From Ga0077555 sp963761475 (GTDB lineage Bacteria; Pseudomonadota; Alphaproteobacteria; Rhizobiales; Hyphomicrobiaceae): a stretch of 64,000 nucleotides of DNA. Positions 45,209-57,467 of this stretch are shown one piece after another. Location: contig CAVXGT010000019.1 of the NCBI GenBank assembly GCA_963761475.1, forward strand, positions 558,001 through 622,000, in the 5' to 3' direction. The stretch's first letter is position 1, and the number at the start of each line of letters is the position of its first letter. The notes under the pieces were generated by a model. It searched no databases and was not told where the DNA came from. It saw only the letters and a program-made list of their open reading frames with translations. The translations under genes and the position numbers were made by a program.

Positions 45209-47260
45209 ATGGACGAGACTGCTAACCCACTCTTGGGCGCATGGGATACGCCGTTCGGCCTGCCGCCATTCGCCGGCATCGAACCCAGTCACTATGAGCC
45301 GGCGTTTGCGGCTGCCATCGGCGAGCACGAAGCGGAAATTGCTGGCATCATCGCCAATGGCGGGCCTGCGACCTTTGCCAACACCATCGAGGCGCTGGAG
45401 ACGGCCGGCCGGTCGCTGACGCGGGTGGCGCGGGTCTTCTACAATCTGACTGGCAGCCATACGAATCCGCAGCTTCAGGCCGTCGAGCGCGATATGGCGC
45501 CTCGGCTCGCCAACCATGGCAGCAAAATCGCGCTCAACCCGGATCTCTATCGCCGGGTGGCGGAGGTGTGGGCGCGACGCGACGATCTCGGGCTCGATCA
45601 CGAGCAGATGCGGGTGCTGGAGCGGACGCATACGAGCTTCGTGCGGTCCGGCGCCAATCTTGGCGAGGCGGACAAGGCGCGGATCGCGGAGATCAATGCG
45701 CGGCTGGCGACGCTCGGCACCCAGTTCGCACAAAACGTGCTGGCTGAGGAACAGGCCTTCAGGCTGGTGCTCAGGGGCGAGGACGACCTCGCAGGCCTGC
45801 CCGATTTCGTGCGCCAGGCGGCGGCACGGACGGCAGCCGATCTGGACCTTGGCGAGGGTGCTTACGTAATCACGCTTTCGCGTTCGTCGATCGAGCCGTT
45901 CCTGCAGTTTTCGGCGCGTCGTGACTTGCGGGAGAAGGCGTTCCTGGCGTGGAGCAAACGGGGCGAGAACGGCAACGATCACGACAACCGCGCCATTGCG
46001 GCCGAGACGATCGCGCTCAGGGCCGAGCGGGCGCGCATCCTCGGCTTCAAGAGCTTTGCCGCATTCCGGCTCGACGATGCCATGGCGAAGACGCCGGAGG
46101 CCGTTCGTGGGCTACTTGACGAGGTCTGGCAGGCGGCGACGCGACGTGCTGGCGGCGAACGGGCCAAGCTTGCGCAGATGGCGGCCAGTGAAGGACAGAA
46201 TATCGAGATCGAGCCCTGGGACTGGCGCTACTATTCGGAAAAGGTGCGCAAGGCCGAGTTCGATCTCGATGAGGGCGAGATCAAGCCCTATCTGCAACTC
46301 GACCGGATGATCGAGGCGGCGTTCGACACGGCGGGCCGGCTGTTCGGCCTCAGCTTCAAGGCTCGTGACGACCTGCCCAAGTATCATCCCGATGTCCGCG
46401 CCTTCGAGGTGACGGACCTGTCTGGGGCGCACGTCGGCATCTTTCTCGGCGATTATTTTGCTCGCCCCTCGAAACGCTCGGGGGCATGGATGAGTGCGTT
46501 TCGCGGCCAGCGCCGGCTCGGGGGAGAGGAGCGGCCGATCATCGTCAACGTCCTCAATTTCAACCGGGGGGCGGATGGTGCGCCGACGCTACTGTCGTTC
46601 GATGATGCGCGCACACTGTTCCACGAGTTCGGGCATGCGCTGCACGGCCTCTTGTCGGACGTCACCTATCCCTCGATCGCGGGCACGGCGGTGTCGACGG
46701 ATTTCGTCGAGCTTCCCTCGCAGCTCTACGAGCACTGGCTTGGGACACCGGACGTGCTCGAGCGGTTTGCCCGCCATTACAAGACCGGCCAGGCGATGCC
46801 GCGCGAACTGATTGCGAAGCTTAAGGCGGCCGAGACCTTCAACCAGGGGCATGCCACCTGCGAATACGTGGCCTCGGCGCTGGCCGACCTGGAGCTGCAT
46901 GTGCTCGACGATCCCCGGGAGCTCGATGTGACGCGGTTCGAGGCCGATTTTCTGGCGCGGCGCGGCATGCCGCAGGGGGTTGTGATGCGGCACCGGCTGC
47001 CGCACTTCGCCCACATCTTCTCGGGCGGCGGCTACGCTTCGGCCTATTACAGCTACATGTGGTCCGAAGTGCTCGATGCGGATGCCTTCGAGGCTTTCGT
47101 CGAAGCCGGTAACATCTTCGATGCCGCGACGGCGGAACGGCTTAAAACATTCGTCTATTCGGCCGGCAACCGACGCGATCCGCGCGAGGCCTACATGGCC
47201 TTTCGGGGGCGGTTGCCAACGAGCGCCGCGATGCTGAGGAAACGGGGCCTTGCCGCCTGA
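45209..47260 (+). CDS. dcp: M3 family oligopeptidase (peptidyl-dipeptidase Dcp)
   Basis: 683 residues from ATG 45209, chosen because GGAGG lies at a good distance (E. coli Dcp 681). The zinc site is HEFGHALH (His472, Glu473, His476) with the third ligand Glu in the following ELPSQLYEHWL segment (SxFVELPSQLYEHW is the M3 mark). It also has NFNRGADGAPTLLSFDDARTLFHEF and the C-terminal FSGGGYASAYYSYMWSEVLDADAF. It cleaves dipeptides from the C-terminal end of oligopeptides in the cytoplasm. No signal peptide. The FAH-family gene follows after 11 bases, so they are likely co-transcribed. Confidence 0.95.
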   Translation: MDETANPLLGAWDTPFGLPPFAGIEPSHYEPAFAAAIGEHEAEIAGIIANGGPATFANTIEALETAGRSLTRVARVFYNLTGSHTNPQLQAVERDMAPRLANHGSKIALNPDLYRRVAEVWARRDDLGLDHEQMRVLERTHTSFVRSGANLGEADKARIAEINARLATLGTQFAQNVLAEEQAFRLVLRGEDDLAGLPDFVRQAAARTAADLDLGEGAYVITLSRSSIEPFLQFSARRDLREKAFLAWSKRGENGNDHDNRAIAAETIALRAERARILGFKSFAAFRLDDAMAKTPEAVRGLLDEVWQAATRRAGGERAKLAQMAASEGQNIEIEPWDWRYYSEKVRKAEFDLDEGEIKPYLQLDRMIEAAFDTAGRLFGLSFKARDDLPKYHPDVRAFEVTDLSGAHVGIFLGDYFARPSKRSGAWMSAFRGQRRLGGEERPIIVNVLNFNRGADGAPTLLSFDDARTLFHEFGHALHGLLSDVTYPSIAGTAVSTDFVELPSQLYEHWLGTPDVLERFARHYKTGQAMPRELIAKLKAAETFNQGHATCEYVASALADLELHVLDDPRELDVTRFEADFLARRGMPQGVVMRHRLPHFAHIFSGGGYASAYYSYMWSEVLDADAFEAFVEAGNIFDAATAERLKTFVYSAGNRRDPREAYMAFRGRLPTSAAMLRKRGLAA

Positions 47261-47271
47261 GGAGCTGAGCC

Positions 47272-48447
47272 ATGAACGAGCACATGACAACGAGCCGGAC
47301 GCTGCCGGTCGATCACGCCCAGGCGCTGTTGGTGGGGCGGGTTTGGCGGCCGGATGTCGGAGGGCCGTCGGTGGTGGCGGTGCGAGATGGGCGGGTGGTG
47401 GACATCACGGCGGCCTACCCGACGATGGCGGAACTGTGCGAGGCGGCCCGTCCCGGCACGGCGCTGGCCGGCGCGAAGGGTGACGATCTCGGGCCGCTCG
47501 ATGCCATCCTGGCCAATACGCCTGAGGCGGGGCGCGATGGCGCCAAGCCGTGGCTGCTGGCGCCGATCGACCTGCAAGCCGTCAAGGCCGCCGGGGTGAC
47601 GTTTGCCCGCTCCATGCTCGAGCGGGTGATAGAAGAGCAAGCCAAAGGCGCGCCGGAGAAGGCTGCTGCCATTCGGGGCGAGGTCGAGCGTCAGCTCGGG
47701 GGTGACCTCAGGCGGCTCAAACCGGGCTCACCGCAGGCGCTCGCCCTGAAGAAGACGCTGATGGAGGCGGGGGCCTGGTCGCAATACCTGGAGGTCGGCA
47801 TTGGGGAGGATGCGGAAATCTTCACCAAGGCGCAGCCGATGTCGGCCGTCGGTCATGGCATGGAGGCGGGCCTGCACCCGCGCTCGACCTGGAACAACCC
47901 GGAACCGGAGGTCGTGCTTGTCGTCGCCTCCAGCGGTGCGATCGTCGGCGCGACACTGGGCAACGACGTCAACCTACGCGATTTCGAGGGCCGTTCGGCG
48001 CTGCTGTTGTCGAAAGCCAAGGACAACAATGCGTCGGCCTCGGTCGGGCCTCTCATCCGCCTGTTCGACGACCGATTCACGCTGGACACGGTGCGGGGCA
48101 TGGAGGTGGCGCTGCTGGTCGAGGGCGCCGACGGCTTCACGCTCGAAGGCCGATCGTCGATGACTGAGATCGCGCGTGATCCCGCCGACCTCGTGGGCGA
48201 GCTGATCGGCAAGACGCACCAGTATCCCGATGGCGCGGTGCTCTACCTCGGCACGATGTTCGCACCCACCAAGGACAGGGGGGCAGCGGGCATGGGGTTC
48301 ACCCACAAGGCCGGCGATATCGTTACCATCAGCTCGCCGGCGCTCGGTAGCTTGACGAACCGGATGGTGACGGCGGACCTGGCGCCGCCCTGGCGGTTCG
48401 GGACGCGGGCGCTGCTCGCCAACCTCGCCCGTCGCGGCGTCGTGTGA
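47272..48447 (+). CDS. Fumarylacetoacetate hydrolase family protein
   Basis: 391 residues. The C-terminal half is the FAH fold: VGIGEDAEIFTKAQPMSAVGHG, NNPEPEVVLVV (metal-binding Glu-x-Glu: PEPE), ATLGNDVNLRDFEGRSALLLSKAKDNNASASVGP (metal Asp), and GMGFTHKAGDIVTISSPALGSLTN. It resembles the bacterial subgroup that acts as 2-keto-3-deoxy-sugar-acid dehydratases rather than true fumarylacetoacetase, but no sugar-acid genes are adjacent. Predicted cytoplasmic, magnesium-dependent. GAG-type ribosome site (gaggagctgagccATG) and 11-base spacing from dcp suggest translational coupling. Confidence 0.88.
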   Translation: MNEHMTTSRTLPVDHAQALLVGRVWRPDVGGPSVVAVRDGRVVDITAAYPTMAELCEAARPGTALAGAKGDDLGPLDAILANTPEAGRDGAKPWLLAPIDLQAVKAAGVTFARSMLERVIEEQAKGAPEKAAAIRGEVERQLGGDLRRLKPGSPQALALKKTLMEAGAWSQYLEVGIGEDAEIFTKAQPMSAVGHGMEAGLHPRSTWNNPEPEVVLVVASSGAIVGATLGNDVNLRDFEGRSALLLSKAKDNNASASVGPLIRLFDDRFTLDTVRGMEVALLVEGADGFTLEGRSSMTEIARDPADLVGELIGKTHQYPDGAVLYLGTMFAPTKDRGAAGMGFTHKAGDIVTISSPALGSLTNRMVTADLAPPWRFGTRALLANLARRGVV

Positions 48448-48511
48448 GTGCCAAAGCCGCCTTCCGGGTGGCCCTCTCTGCGGCTCGGGCGGATCGTGCG
48501 CCCACTATGCA

Positions 48512-48537
48512 AACGGCGCCGCAATCGCAGCGCCGTT
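48512..48537. terminator. Terminator-like hairpin between FAH gene and hupB
   Basis: Stem AACGGCGC (48512-48519) with GCGCCGTT (48530-48537) and a 10-base loop. It lies between convergent genes. T content after the stem is modest on both strands (GTTTGC on the minus strand). Confidence 0.5.
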
Positions 48538-48598
48538 GGCCGTGTTCCCGCTCGTGTCGGGGCAGCTGCAAGCCGCCCCAGTAGGCTTTGCCAGCCTC

Positions 48599-48871
48599 TC
48601 AGTTCAAGAGCTCTTTGAGCTTCTTGGCCGGCGTGAACTTCGGAACATTCGAAGCGGGGATGTGGAGGGGGGCCTTGGTCAGCGGATTGATGCCGTCGCG
48701 GGCCTTGCGCTTGGCGACCTTGAAGGTCCCGAAGTCGGGAATGCGGACATCCTGGCCGGCCTTCATGGACTCGGCGATCTGGGCCATCACCGTTTCAACG
48801 GCAACCTTGGCCTTCTCTTTGGTCATGTCGCACTTCTCAGCGACGGCGTCGATCAGATCCTGCTTGCTCAT
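48599..48871 (-). CDS. hupB: DNA-binding protein HU
   Basis: 90 residues from ATG 48871, the normal HU length. Marks: SKQDLIDAVAEKCDMTKEKAKVAVE helices, the GQDVRIPDFGTFKVAKRKARDGINPLTKAPLHIPASNVPKF beta-arm with the Pro at its tip, and the final KKLKELLN helix. It is the nucleoid-associated dimer that bends DNA. Position directly after lon on the same strand is conserved in Alphaproteobacteria. A terminator separates lon and hupB, so hupB has its own promoter. Confidence 0.97.
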   Translation of the reverse strand: MSKQDLIDAVAEKCDMTKEKAKVAVETVMAQIAESMKAGQDVRIPDFGTFKVAKRKARDGINPLTKAPLHIPASNVPKFTPAKKLKELLN

Positions 48872-48969
48872 AGCTCTTGTCCTTTGGATCGGTGCAATTG
48901 AATGCGCGGGCTGCACCGGAAATTCGGCGCGATTGCCCGGTCGCGCGCTGCGGTTCGGCAGCGTGGGGT

Positions 48970-48998
48970 TACCAACAGCGTGGGGAGGCCCAGGTCAA
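48970..48998 (-). promoter_or_regulatory. Candidate hupB promoter
   Basis: On the minus strand TTGACC (48993-48998), 17 bases, then TTGGTA (48970-48975). The -35 is good and the -10 is weak. It lies between the lon terminator and hupB, about 100 bases before the start codon. Confidence 0.4.
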
Positions 48999-49080
48999 GC
49001 CGAAAAACCTGCAAAACCCCCGAAAATACGGCACTTCGCGGTGATTCAATTGCCGCATCGGCTTGAACAAACCACGAAAC

Positions 49081-49120
49081 TGTGACACCCGGCCGCTGGT
49101 GGCGGCCGGGTGTCACATTT
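49081..49120. terminator. Strong bidirectional terminator hairpin after lon
   Basis: A perfect 16-base-pair stem (49081-49096 with 49102-49117) and a 5-base loop TGGTG, starting about 50 bases after the lon stop. Flanks are TTTG on the plus strand and GTTTCG on the minus strand. No other hairpin in the window is as long. Confidence 0.8.
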
Positions 49121-49166
49121 GTTGCGAAAATGCATCTGCAAGCAGATGCCTATTGACTGCGGAAAA

Positions 49167-51585
<2,419 letters not shown>

Positions 51586-52040
51586 CGCTTTCCCATCCAT
51601 TCGTTGCGCGCCGGCCTGGACCGGCGCCTTTGCCGTCAGAGTCTTGCGACTCCTCCGTCATGGCCCAACCTCCCAGATGCACACCTGGTGCCAGGGAGAT
51701 GGGGCACTCGGGCCCACGGGCAGTTGAGCCCCACACCTTCGGGATCAGCCTAGTCCCAAATGGGGAGGCTGCGGAGGCATGCTTTCGTCGGTCCGGTGGC
51801 TATATGTGGGAACGGGTGTGGCTGATTCAACCCAATGGACACTTAGCCACCGCCAGCCGGATATTTGGGTACTCAAAGGGCTCTTGACGTCATGTGCCGA
51901 CGAGGCCCTTGCGTTAACAGGCCGGTCCTGTCGGGATCACGGACAATGCTCGTGGCGGAGCGGTACGACGGAAATGTGACAGTCAGTACCGATCTCCACC
52001 GGGACAGTTATCTGATGCTGCCGCGCGTGCCACTTCGACC
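51586..52040 (-). other. lon leader and upstream region
   Basis: About 455 bases between clpX and lon without a supported gene. It holds a candidate heat-shock promoter (51801-51831) and a GC-rich 7-base-pair hairpin at 51608-51627, some 20 bases before the lon start. A minus-strand frame at 51461-51736 overlapping the lon start has no protein-like features. Confidence 0.55.
51801..51831 (-). promoter_or_regulatory. Candidate heat-shock-type promoter of lon
   Basis: On the minus strand GTTGAAT (51825-51831), 14 bases, then CCCACATATA (51801-51810). This resembles the sigma-32 pattern CTTGAA-N14-CCCCATnT. It would give a 5' leader of about 200 bases. One mismatch in each box; position fits a heat-inducible lon. 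Confidence 0.4.
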
Positions 52041-52082
52041 GTCCCGGGCACCGCCCGGGACTCGGCAGGCTCGGCGGTGCCC
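52041..52082 (-). repeat. Two mutually exclusive hairpins directly after clpX
   Basis: Hairpin A: GGGCACCGCC (52046-52055) with GGCGGTGCCC (52073-52082), 10 base pairs, starting at the base after the clpX stop. Hairpin B: GTCCCGGGC (52041-52049) with GCCCGGGAC (52053-52061), 9 base pairs, 3-base loop. They share bases 52046-52055, so only one can form. Neither is followed by a T-tract. Confidence 0.7.
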
Positions 52083-53333
<1,251 letters not shown>

Positions 53334-53872
53334 CCGGATCTCTCACGCCCGCCGAGCAAGACCACTCGCGGGCAACCTGAAGTTGGTATCGGGACTACGG
53401 CTTTGCAGCCGAAAGCGCACCATTCTGCACGTGAGGCAGCGGACGCAGCCGCCAAGGAACCACGCTTGAATCCTTTTAATGCAATCTGAGCACGCTATCG
53501 GCAGTCAGATCAAGATTGGATTAACAGATCAGTGAAGCCCTGCGGCCGCATCACGGTCATTGCGAAATTCGTGTGACAATCGCGCAACCGACAATATCGG
53601 TTGCGCATCCACCTTTCGCAAGGGTCGAATGGCTCGGTATGCTGAAAGATGACCGCGCCATGGTGACCCATTCGTGGCCTGCTTGCGCGTCGTTGCCCGA
53701 TTGACAGGTGATTTGTGCAAGGGATTGCTGAGCCTCGACAAAGTCGCCTGGCGATGGAAAAGCCGCGGTGAGTGACCGTGCTGGCCAGGCGCGTGCAGCG
53801 ATGCATCTGTGCAATGCTGGTTTGCAAAGGTGCAACACTGATACCTGCGCCGGGGCTGGCACGCGGCGCTCC
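53334..53872 (-). other. Intergenic region between clpP and clpX
   Basis: About 540 bases. No credible gene is seen on either strand. It must contain the clpX promoter; a weak TTGATC...TGCTCA pair at about 53490-53520 is the best I can see. A perfect hairpin lies at 53582-53606. Confidence 0.5.
53582..53606. repeat. Perfect inverted repeat downstream of clpP
   Basis: GCGCAACCGA (53582-53591), 5-base loop, TCGGTTGCGC (53597-53606). It is about 270 bases after clpP, without a T-tract. It may be a terminator without poly-U, or an RNA or protein site. Confidence 0.5.
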
Positions 53873-54514
53873 TTAGCCCGCAGTACTCCCCTCACTGCCG
53901 CCGAAGTCGATCTCTTCGCGGCTCTAGAGAACGCGGTCGATGAGGCCGAAATCACGCAGACTTCCTCGGACGTCATGAAATGATCGCGATCGAGCGTTGC
54001 TTCGATCTTCTCGTAGGGCTGGCCGGTGTGCTTGACGTAGACCTCATTGAGGCGGCGCTTCATCTTGATGATGTCCTGGGCATGGCGCTCGATGTCGCTC
54101 GCCTGGCCGGAGAAGCCGCCGGAGGGCTGGTGCACCATGATGCGGGCGTTGGGGAGCGCGTAGCGCATACCCTTGTGCGCCGGCGCAGAGCAGCAGCGAG
54201 CCCATGGAGGCTGCCTGGCCGATGCAAAGTGTGGCGATGGGGCAGCGGATGAATTGCATCGTGTCATAGATCGCCATGCCCGACGTCACCACGCCACCCG
54301 GCGAGTTGATGTACATGGCGATTTCTTTCTTCGGGTTCTGCGCCTCGAGGAACAGCAGCTGCATGCAGATCGATGTCGCCATGGCGTCCTCGATCGGCCC
54401 GATGACGAAAATGATCCGCTCCTGCAGCATTCGCGAGGGCAGGTCGTAGGGCTGCATTCCCCGGGCCGTCTGCTCGATGACCGTCGGCCAGAAGGTGCTA
54501 GTGATGGGGCTCAT
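53873..54514 (-). CDS. clpP: ATP-dependent Clp protease proteolytic subunit ClpP, frameshifted
   Basis: About 210 residues when repaired. The first part (start 54514, good AGAGGAAG site) has SRMLQERIIFVIGPIEDAMA, YINSPGGVVTSGMAIYDTMQFI and the catalytic Ser in GQAASMGSLLL. Near 54178 the frame changes to HKGMRYALPNARIMVHQPSGG (catalytic His) and on to HFMTSEE. Near 53955 it changes again to RDFGLIDRVL (catalytic Asp). There an in-frame TAG at 53924-53926 ends it; reading on gives SREEIDFGGSEGSTAG and TAA at 53873. ClpP forms the 14-subunit protease barrel with ClpX. Two indels and a stop in so essential a gene point to sequence errors. Confidence 0.93.
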
Positions 54515-54934
54515 GATGCTTCCTCTGCAGGCGAGTTATGCCAACGCATCCGGTACGACGGACAAGTTGGCGGTTCGACGTGGACCGGGCTGCTGGTAGC
54601 GCAGACGGCGGACTGAAATTAGGCGCGCAGGGCCCGATGGGTGTCAATTCCATCATTGGGCGGACGCGCTGGTCTCGGGTTCCCTGCCTCAATAGCGCTA
54701 ACGGGGCGCCCTGGCGAGCCGTCGGTCGCACGGGCGTTGGATAACTCTTTGGCCCGGGCGGGGCACGTGACCTTGGCGGATGATGCAAGGCCAGGGATTC
54801 CACCTGCGGGGCGTTGGCCGCCGGCGGTCGGCCGGTCGGCCGGGCAGGGCGCTGCCGGCAGGTGATTAGTGGGGCCTTCAGAGTGGATGTAACGAGGCAC
54901 AAGCGGGCTTGCCTGCGCCTCGGCCAGCCAGCCC
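54515..54934 (-). other. Intergenic region between tig and clpP
   Basis: 420 bases without a supported gene. It should hold the clpP promoter. No clear -35/-10, operator or terminator hairpin was recognised. Confidence 0.5.
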
Positions 54935-56331
54935 TCAGGCGCCGGGAGTTGGCTCTGTCGAGGGGGCGGCCACGCCCGTCGCATCGTCGTCTTCGAAAGG
55001 CTTCAGCAACTCGTCCTTCGGCACCTTCTTGTCGGTGATCTTGGCCTTGCCGGCGATGTAGTCGACGACCTTGTCCTCGAACAGCGGGGCGCGTAGTTGG
55101 GCGATGGCGCCAGGCGTGTTCTGGAAGTACTCGTAGACCATCTTCTCCTGGCCGGGGAAGCGGCGTGCCTCGGCGAAGAGGGCGTTGCGCAGCTCGTCCT
55201 GGGTGACGTCGACCTTGGCCTCGGAGCCGATTTCGCCCAGCAGGAGGCCGAGCCTGACGCGACGCTCGGCAATCTTGCGATACTCGGCGCGGACGTCGTC
55301 CTCGGCTCTTGCCTTCGTCGGCAAAGGTCCGCTTGGCCTGTTCCATGCGCTGGGTGAGGTCACGCCAGATGCCTTCGAACTCGTTGTCGACGAGTGTCGG
55401 GGGCAGCGGGAAATCGTGGGACTTGTCGAGGGCGTCGAGCATGACGCGCTTCATCTTGGCGCGCCCGACTTGCTCGAACTCGCGAGTGATCTGGTCGCGG
55501 ACGCGGGCCTTCAGGTCGTCGAGGCTTTCGGCGCCAAAGCCTTTGGCGAACTCCTCGTTGATCTCTGGCTTCACGGCGCGGGCCACCTCTTTCACCTTGA
55601 CGGTGAACTCAGCGGTTTTGCCGGCCAGCGCCGCCATCTGGTAGTCGGCGGGGAAGTCGGCCTTGACGATCCGCTCCTCGCCCGCCTTGGCGCCCTTGAG
55701 ACCGTCCTCGAAGCCGGGAATGAAGCCACCCTGACCGATCACCAGCGGCAGGTCCTCGGCCTTGCCGCCGTCGAACTCGGTGCCGTCGATGCGGCCGACG
55801 AAATCGATGGTCAGGCGGTCGCCGTCGCCGGCGGCGCGGCCTTCCTCGGGCTCATGGGTGGTATTGCGCTCGGCCAGGCTCTCGAGAGCCTTGGTCGACA
55901 TCGTCGTCGGGGACGTCGGCCGACATGCGCTCGAGCTCGAGGGTGGCCAGGTCCGTGATCTTGATCTCGGGCAGCACCTCGAACGACACGGAGTAGGCGA
56001 GATCGCGCTGGCCGCTCATGACCTGCTCGATCGCCTCCTGGTCCTCGGGAAGGTCGACCTTGGGCTCGATCGCGGGGCGCTCCTTGCGCTCGGTGATGGC
56101 CTGCTCGGTCGATTCCTGCACCGCCTTCTGGAGGACCTCGGCCATGAGCGAGCGCCCGTACACCTTCTTGATGTGGGCGGTCGGCACCTTGCCGCGGCGG
56201 AACCCCTTGAGCTGGATGGTGTCCTTGACCTCGCCAACACGGGCGGTGAAGCGCTCGCCCAGCTCGCCCTGGCCGATGACAACTTTGAGGGTCCGTTTCA
56301 GGCCCTCGGCGTTTTCTACTGAAACTTGCAT
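54935..56331 (-). CDS. tig: Trigger factor (ribosome-associated chaperone), two frameshifts
   Basis: About 465 residues when repaired. The N-terminal ribosome-binding domain begins MQVSVENAEGLKRTLKVVI and has the FRRGKVP signature loop (KGFRRGKVPTAHIKKVYG). The PPIase domain has GDRLTIDFVGRIDGTEFDGGKAEDLPLVIGQGGFIPGFEDGLKG. The C-terminal arms run to KVPKDELLKPFEDDD and an acidic tail. Breaks lie near 55897 (before KALESLAERN) and near 55308 (before RAEDDVRAEYRK). It binds at the ribosome exit tunnel and aids folding of new chains. tRNA-Leu lies 135 bases upstream on the same strand. Confidence 0.96.
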
Positions 56332-56465
56332 CGTGCTCTTCGCCACCTTCGATCAACGGCTGCACATTCCTGGCGCAATGCGGATCAGCCGCGGAACGCC
56401 GTGCAACCCCAAAACCCAAACTCGCAGCCCCGCAGACCCACGTTCACCCGGTCGGTCGCGCCGGA

Positions 56466-56551
56466 TGGTGCGGACGGAGGGACTCGAACCCCCATGGCGC
56501 GAGGCCACCAGAACCTAAATCTGGCGTGTCTACCAGTTCCACCACGCCCGC
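56466..56551 (-). tRNA. tRNA-Leu, anticodon TAG
   Basis: 86 bases including an encoded CCA. The acceptor stem GCGGGCG pairs with CGTCCGC (one G-T), the D-arm is TGGTGGAACTGGTAGACAC-like, the anticodon stem CCAGA/TCTGG encloses loop TTTAGGT with TAG, the long variable arm of class II tRNAs is GGTGGCCTCGCGCCAT-like, and the T-arm contains GGTTCGAGTCC. The long variable arm and anticodon identify leucine. Confidence 0.97.
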
Positions 56552-56852
56552 GTCGATCCACCGCCGCCGGAACGCAATGGAGGTCCAACGGCCTGCCATT
56601 GACTGCTATCGGCAGCCGGCTGGTTGGCCTCACTGGTCATTCCGGATTGCGCCCGATGCCGGAGGCATGGACCTTGACGGGCACGTATATCTGCCAGAAG
56701 CCCCTTCGATCAATGGCCAAAAGCACGGGATGGCAAAGTCCTTGAGGTCGGGCGAGCGGCAAGTGCAAGGGGTGGACGCAAAAAGACGAGCCGGGGCGCG
56801 GCATGGACCGGCAGGTGCGCGCATTGCCGCGATTCCCCAGCCGGCCGGGCGA
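56552..56852. other. Intergenic region, no gene seen
   Basis: About 300 bases upstream of tRNA-Leu (minus) and downstream of a small membrane-protein gene. It should contain the tRNA promoter, but no clear boxes were identified. No credible open frame. Confidence 0.45.
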
Positions 56853-57011
56853 TCAATCGCTGAGGAGGACTAGTCCAAGGACATAGACGGCCGGAAACAG
56901 CGCCACCAGCCAGAGCTTGTCGCGCAGCCCTTCCACGAACACGGTGTCGGGATTGGCGATGATCACGCCAGCCGCGATAATTAGTGCCAAGACAGCTAAT
57001 TTGCGTGCCAT
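56853..57011 (-). CDS. 52-residue membrane protein, unknown function
   Basis: Two hydrophobic helices, LAVLALIIAAGVIIA (residues 5-19) and LWLVALFPAVYVLGLVLL (33-50), joined by a polar loop NPDTVFVEGLRDK; a basic N-terminus (MARK) suggests N-in. An AAGGG ribosome site stands upstream of the ATG. The clean alternation of hydrophobic and polar parts makes chance unlikely, but the family is not recognised. Confidence 0.6.
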   Translation of the reverse strand: MARKLAVLALIIAAGVIIANPDTVFVEGLRDKLWLVALFPAVYVLGLVLLSD

Positions 57012-57168
57012 TTTGGAACCCTTTCCAAGCTTGGAGAGGCAAGATTGGGCTCTTGTTCACTCTCATGGTCTTGGCGTCGCAAAGGCCGTGCCAGCATGGG
57101 GTTGACTGGTTGCTCGGGTTTTGCCGGCGAAAACGGGGCCGGATTGCGCCCGTCGAGCGGAGCGCACG

Positions 57169-57467
57169 TTAACCTTTGATTTCGACCTCGATGAAAACGA
57201 ACTCGAAGTCGTTGGCGTTGACGACATTGTGCTCGACGCCAACCTGACGGGCGTAGGGCTTGCCGATGGTGAGGTCGGCTGTGCGGGAGACGCCGCCCGG
57301 CTCCTCAAGCAGCAACTTGCCGGTTGTCATGGGCACGACGACGTAGTCGTGGCCGTGGGTGTGCCAGCCGGTCTCGGCGCCTGGCGCGAACCGCCATTCG
57401 GTCGTGATCGTGCGCTCGTTGTCGATGAGCGTCGTTGGCGTTGGGCCTTGGGGCGGGGCGTGGTCAT
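57169..57467 (-). CDS. Small cupin-domain protein, probable frameshift near start
   Basis: About 98 residues. The cupin core is TTEWRFAPGAETGWHTHGHDYVVVPMTTGKLLLEEPGG with two metal-type histidines (HTHGHD) and the Glu, then ARQVGVEHNVVNANDFEFVFIEVEIKG. The ATG at 57467 has a good GGAG site and begins MTTPRPKAQ, but it reads into the cupin core only with one indel near 57435. Without that, the gene would start upstream inside its neighbour. Its ATG overlaps the stop of the repaired zinc-ribbon gene (ATGA), which supports this reading. Function unknown. Confidence 0.8.

Noticed and set aside
57118..57134. Palindrome GTTTTGCCGGCGAAAAC near the end of the cupin gene.
   Set aside because: Arms are only five bases with an imperfect centre; common by chance in GC-rich DNA and not followed by a T-tract.
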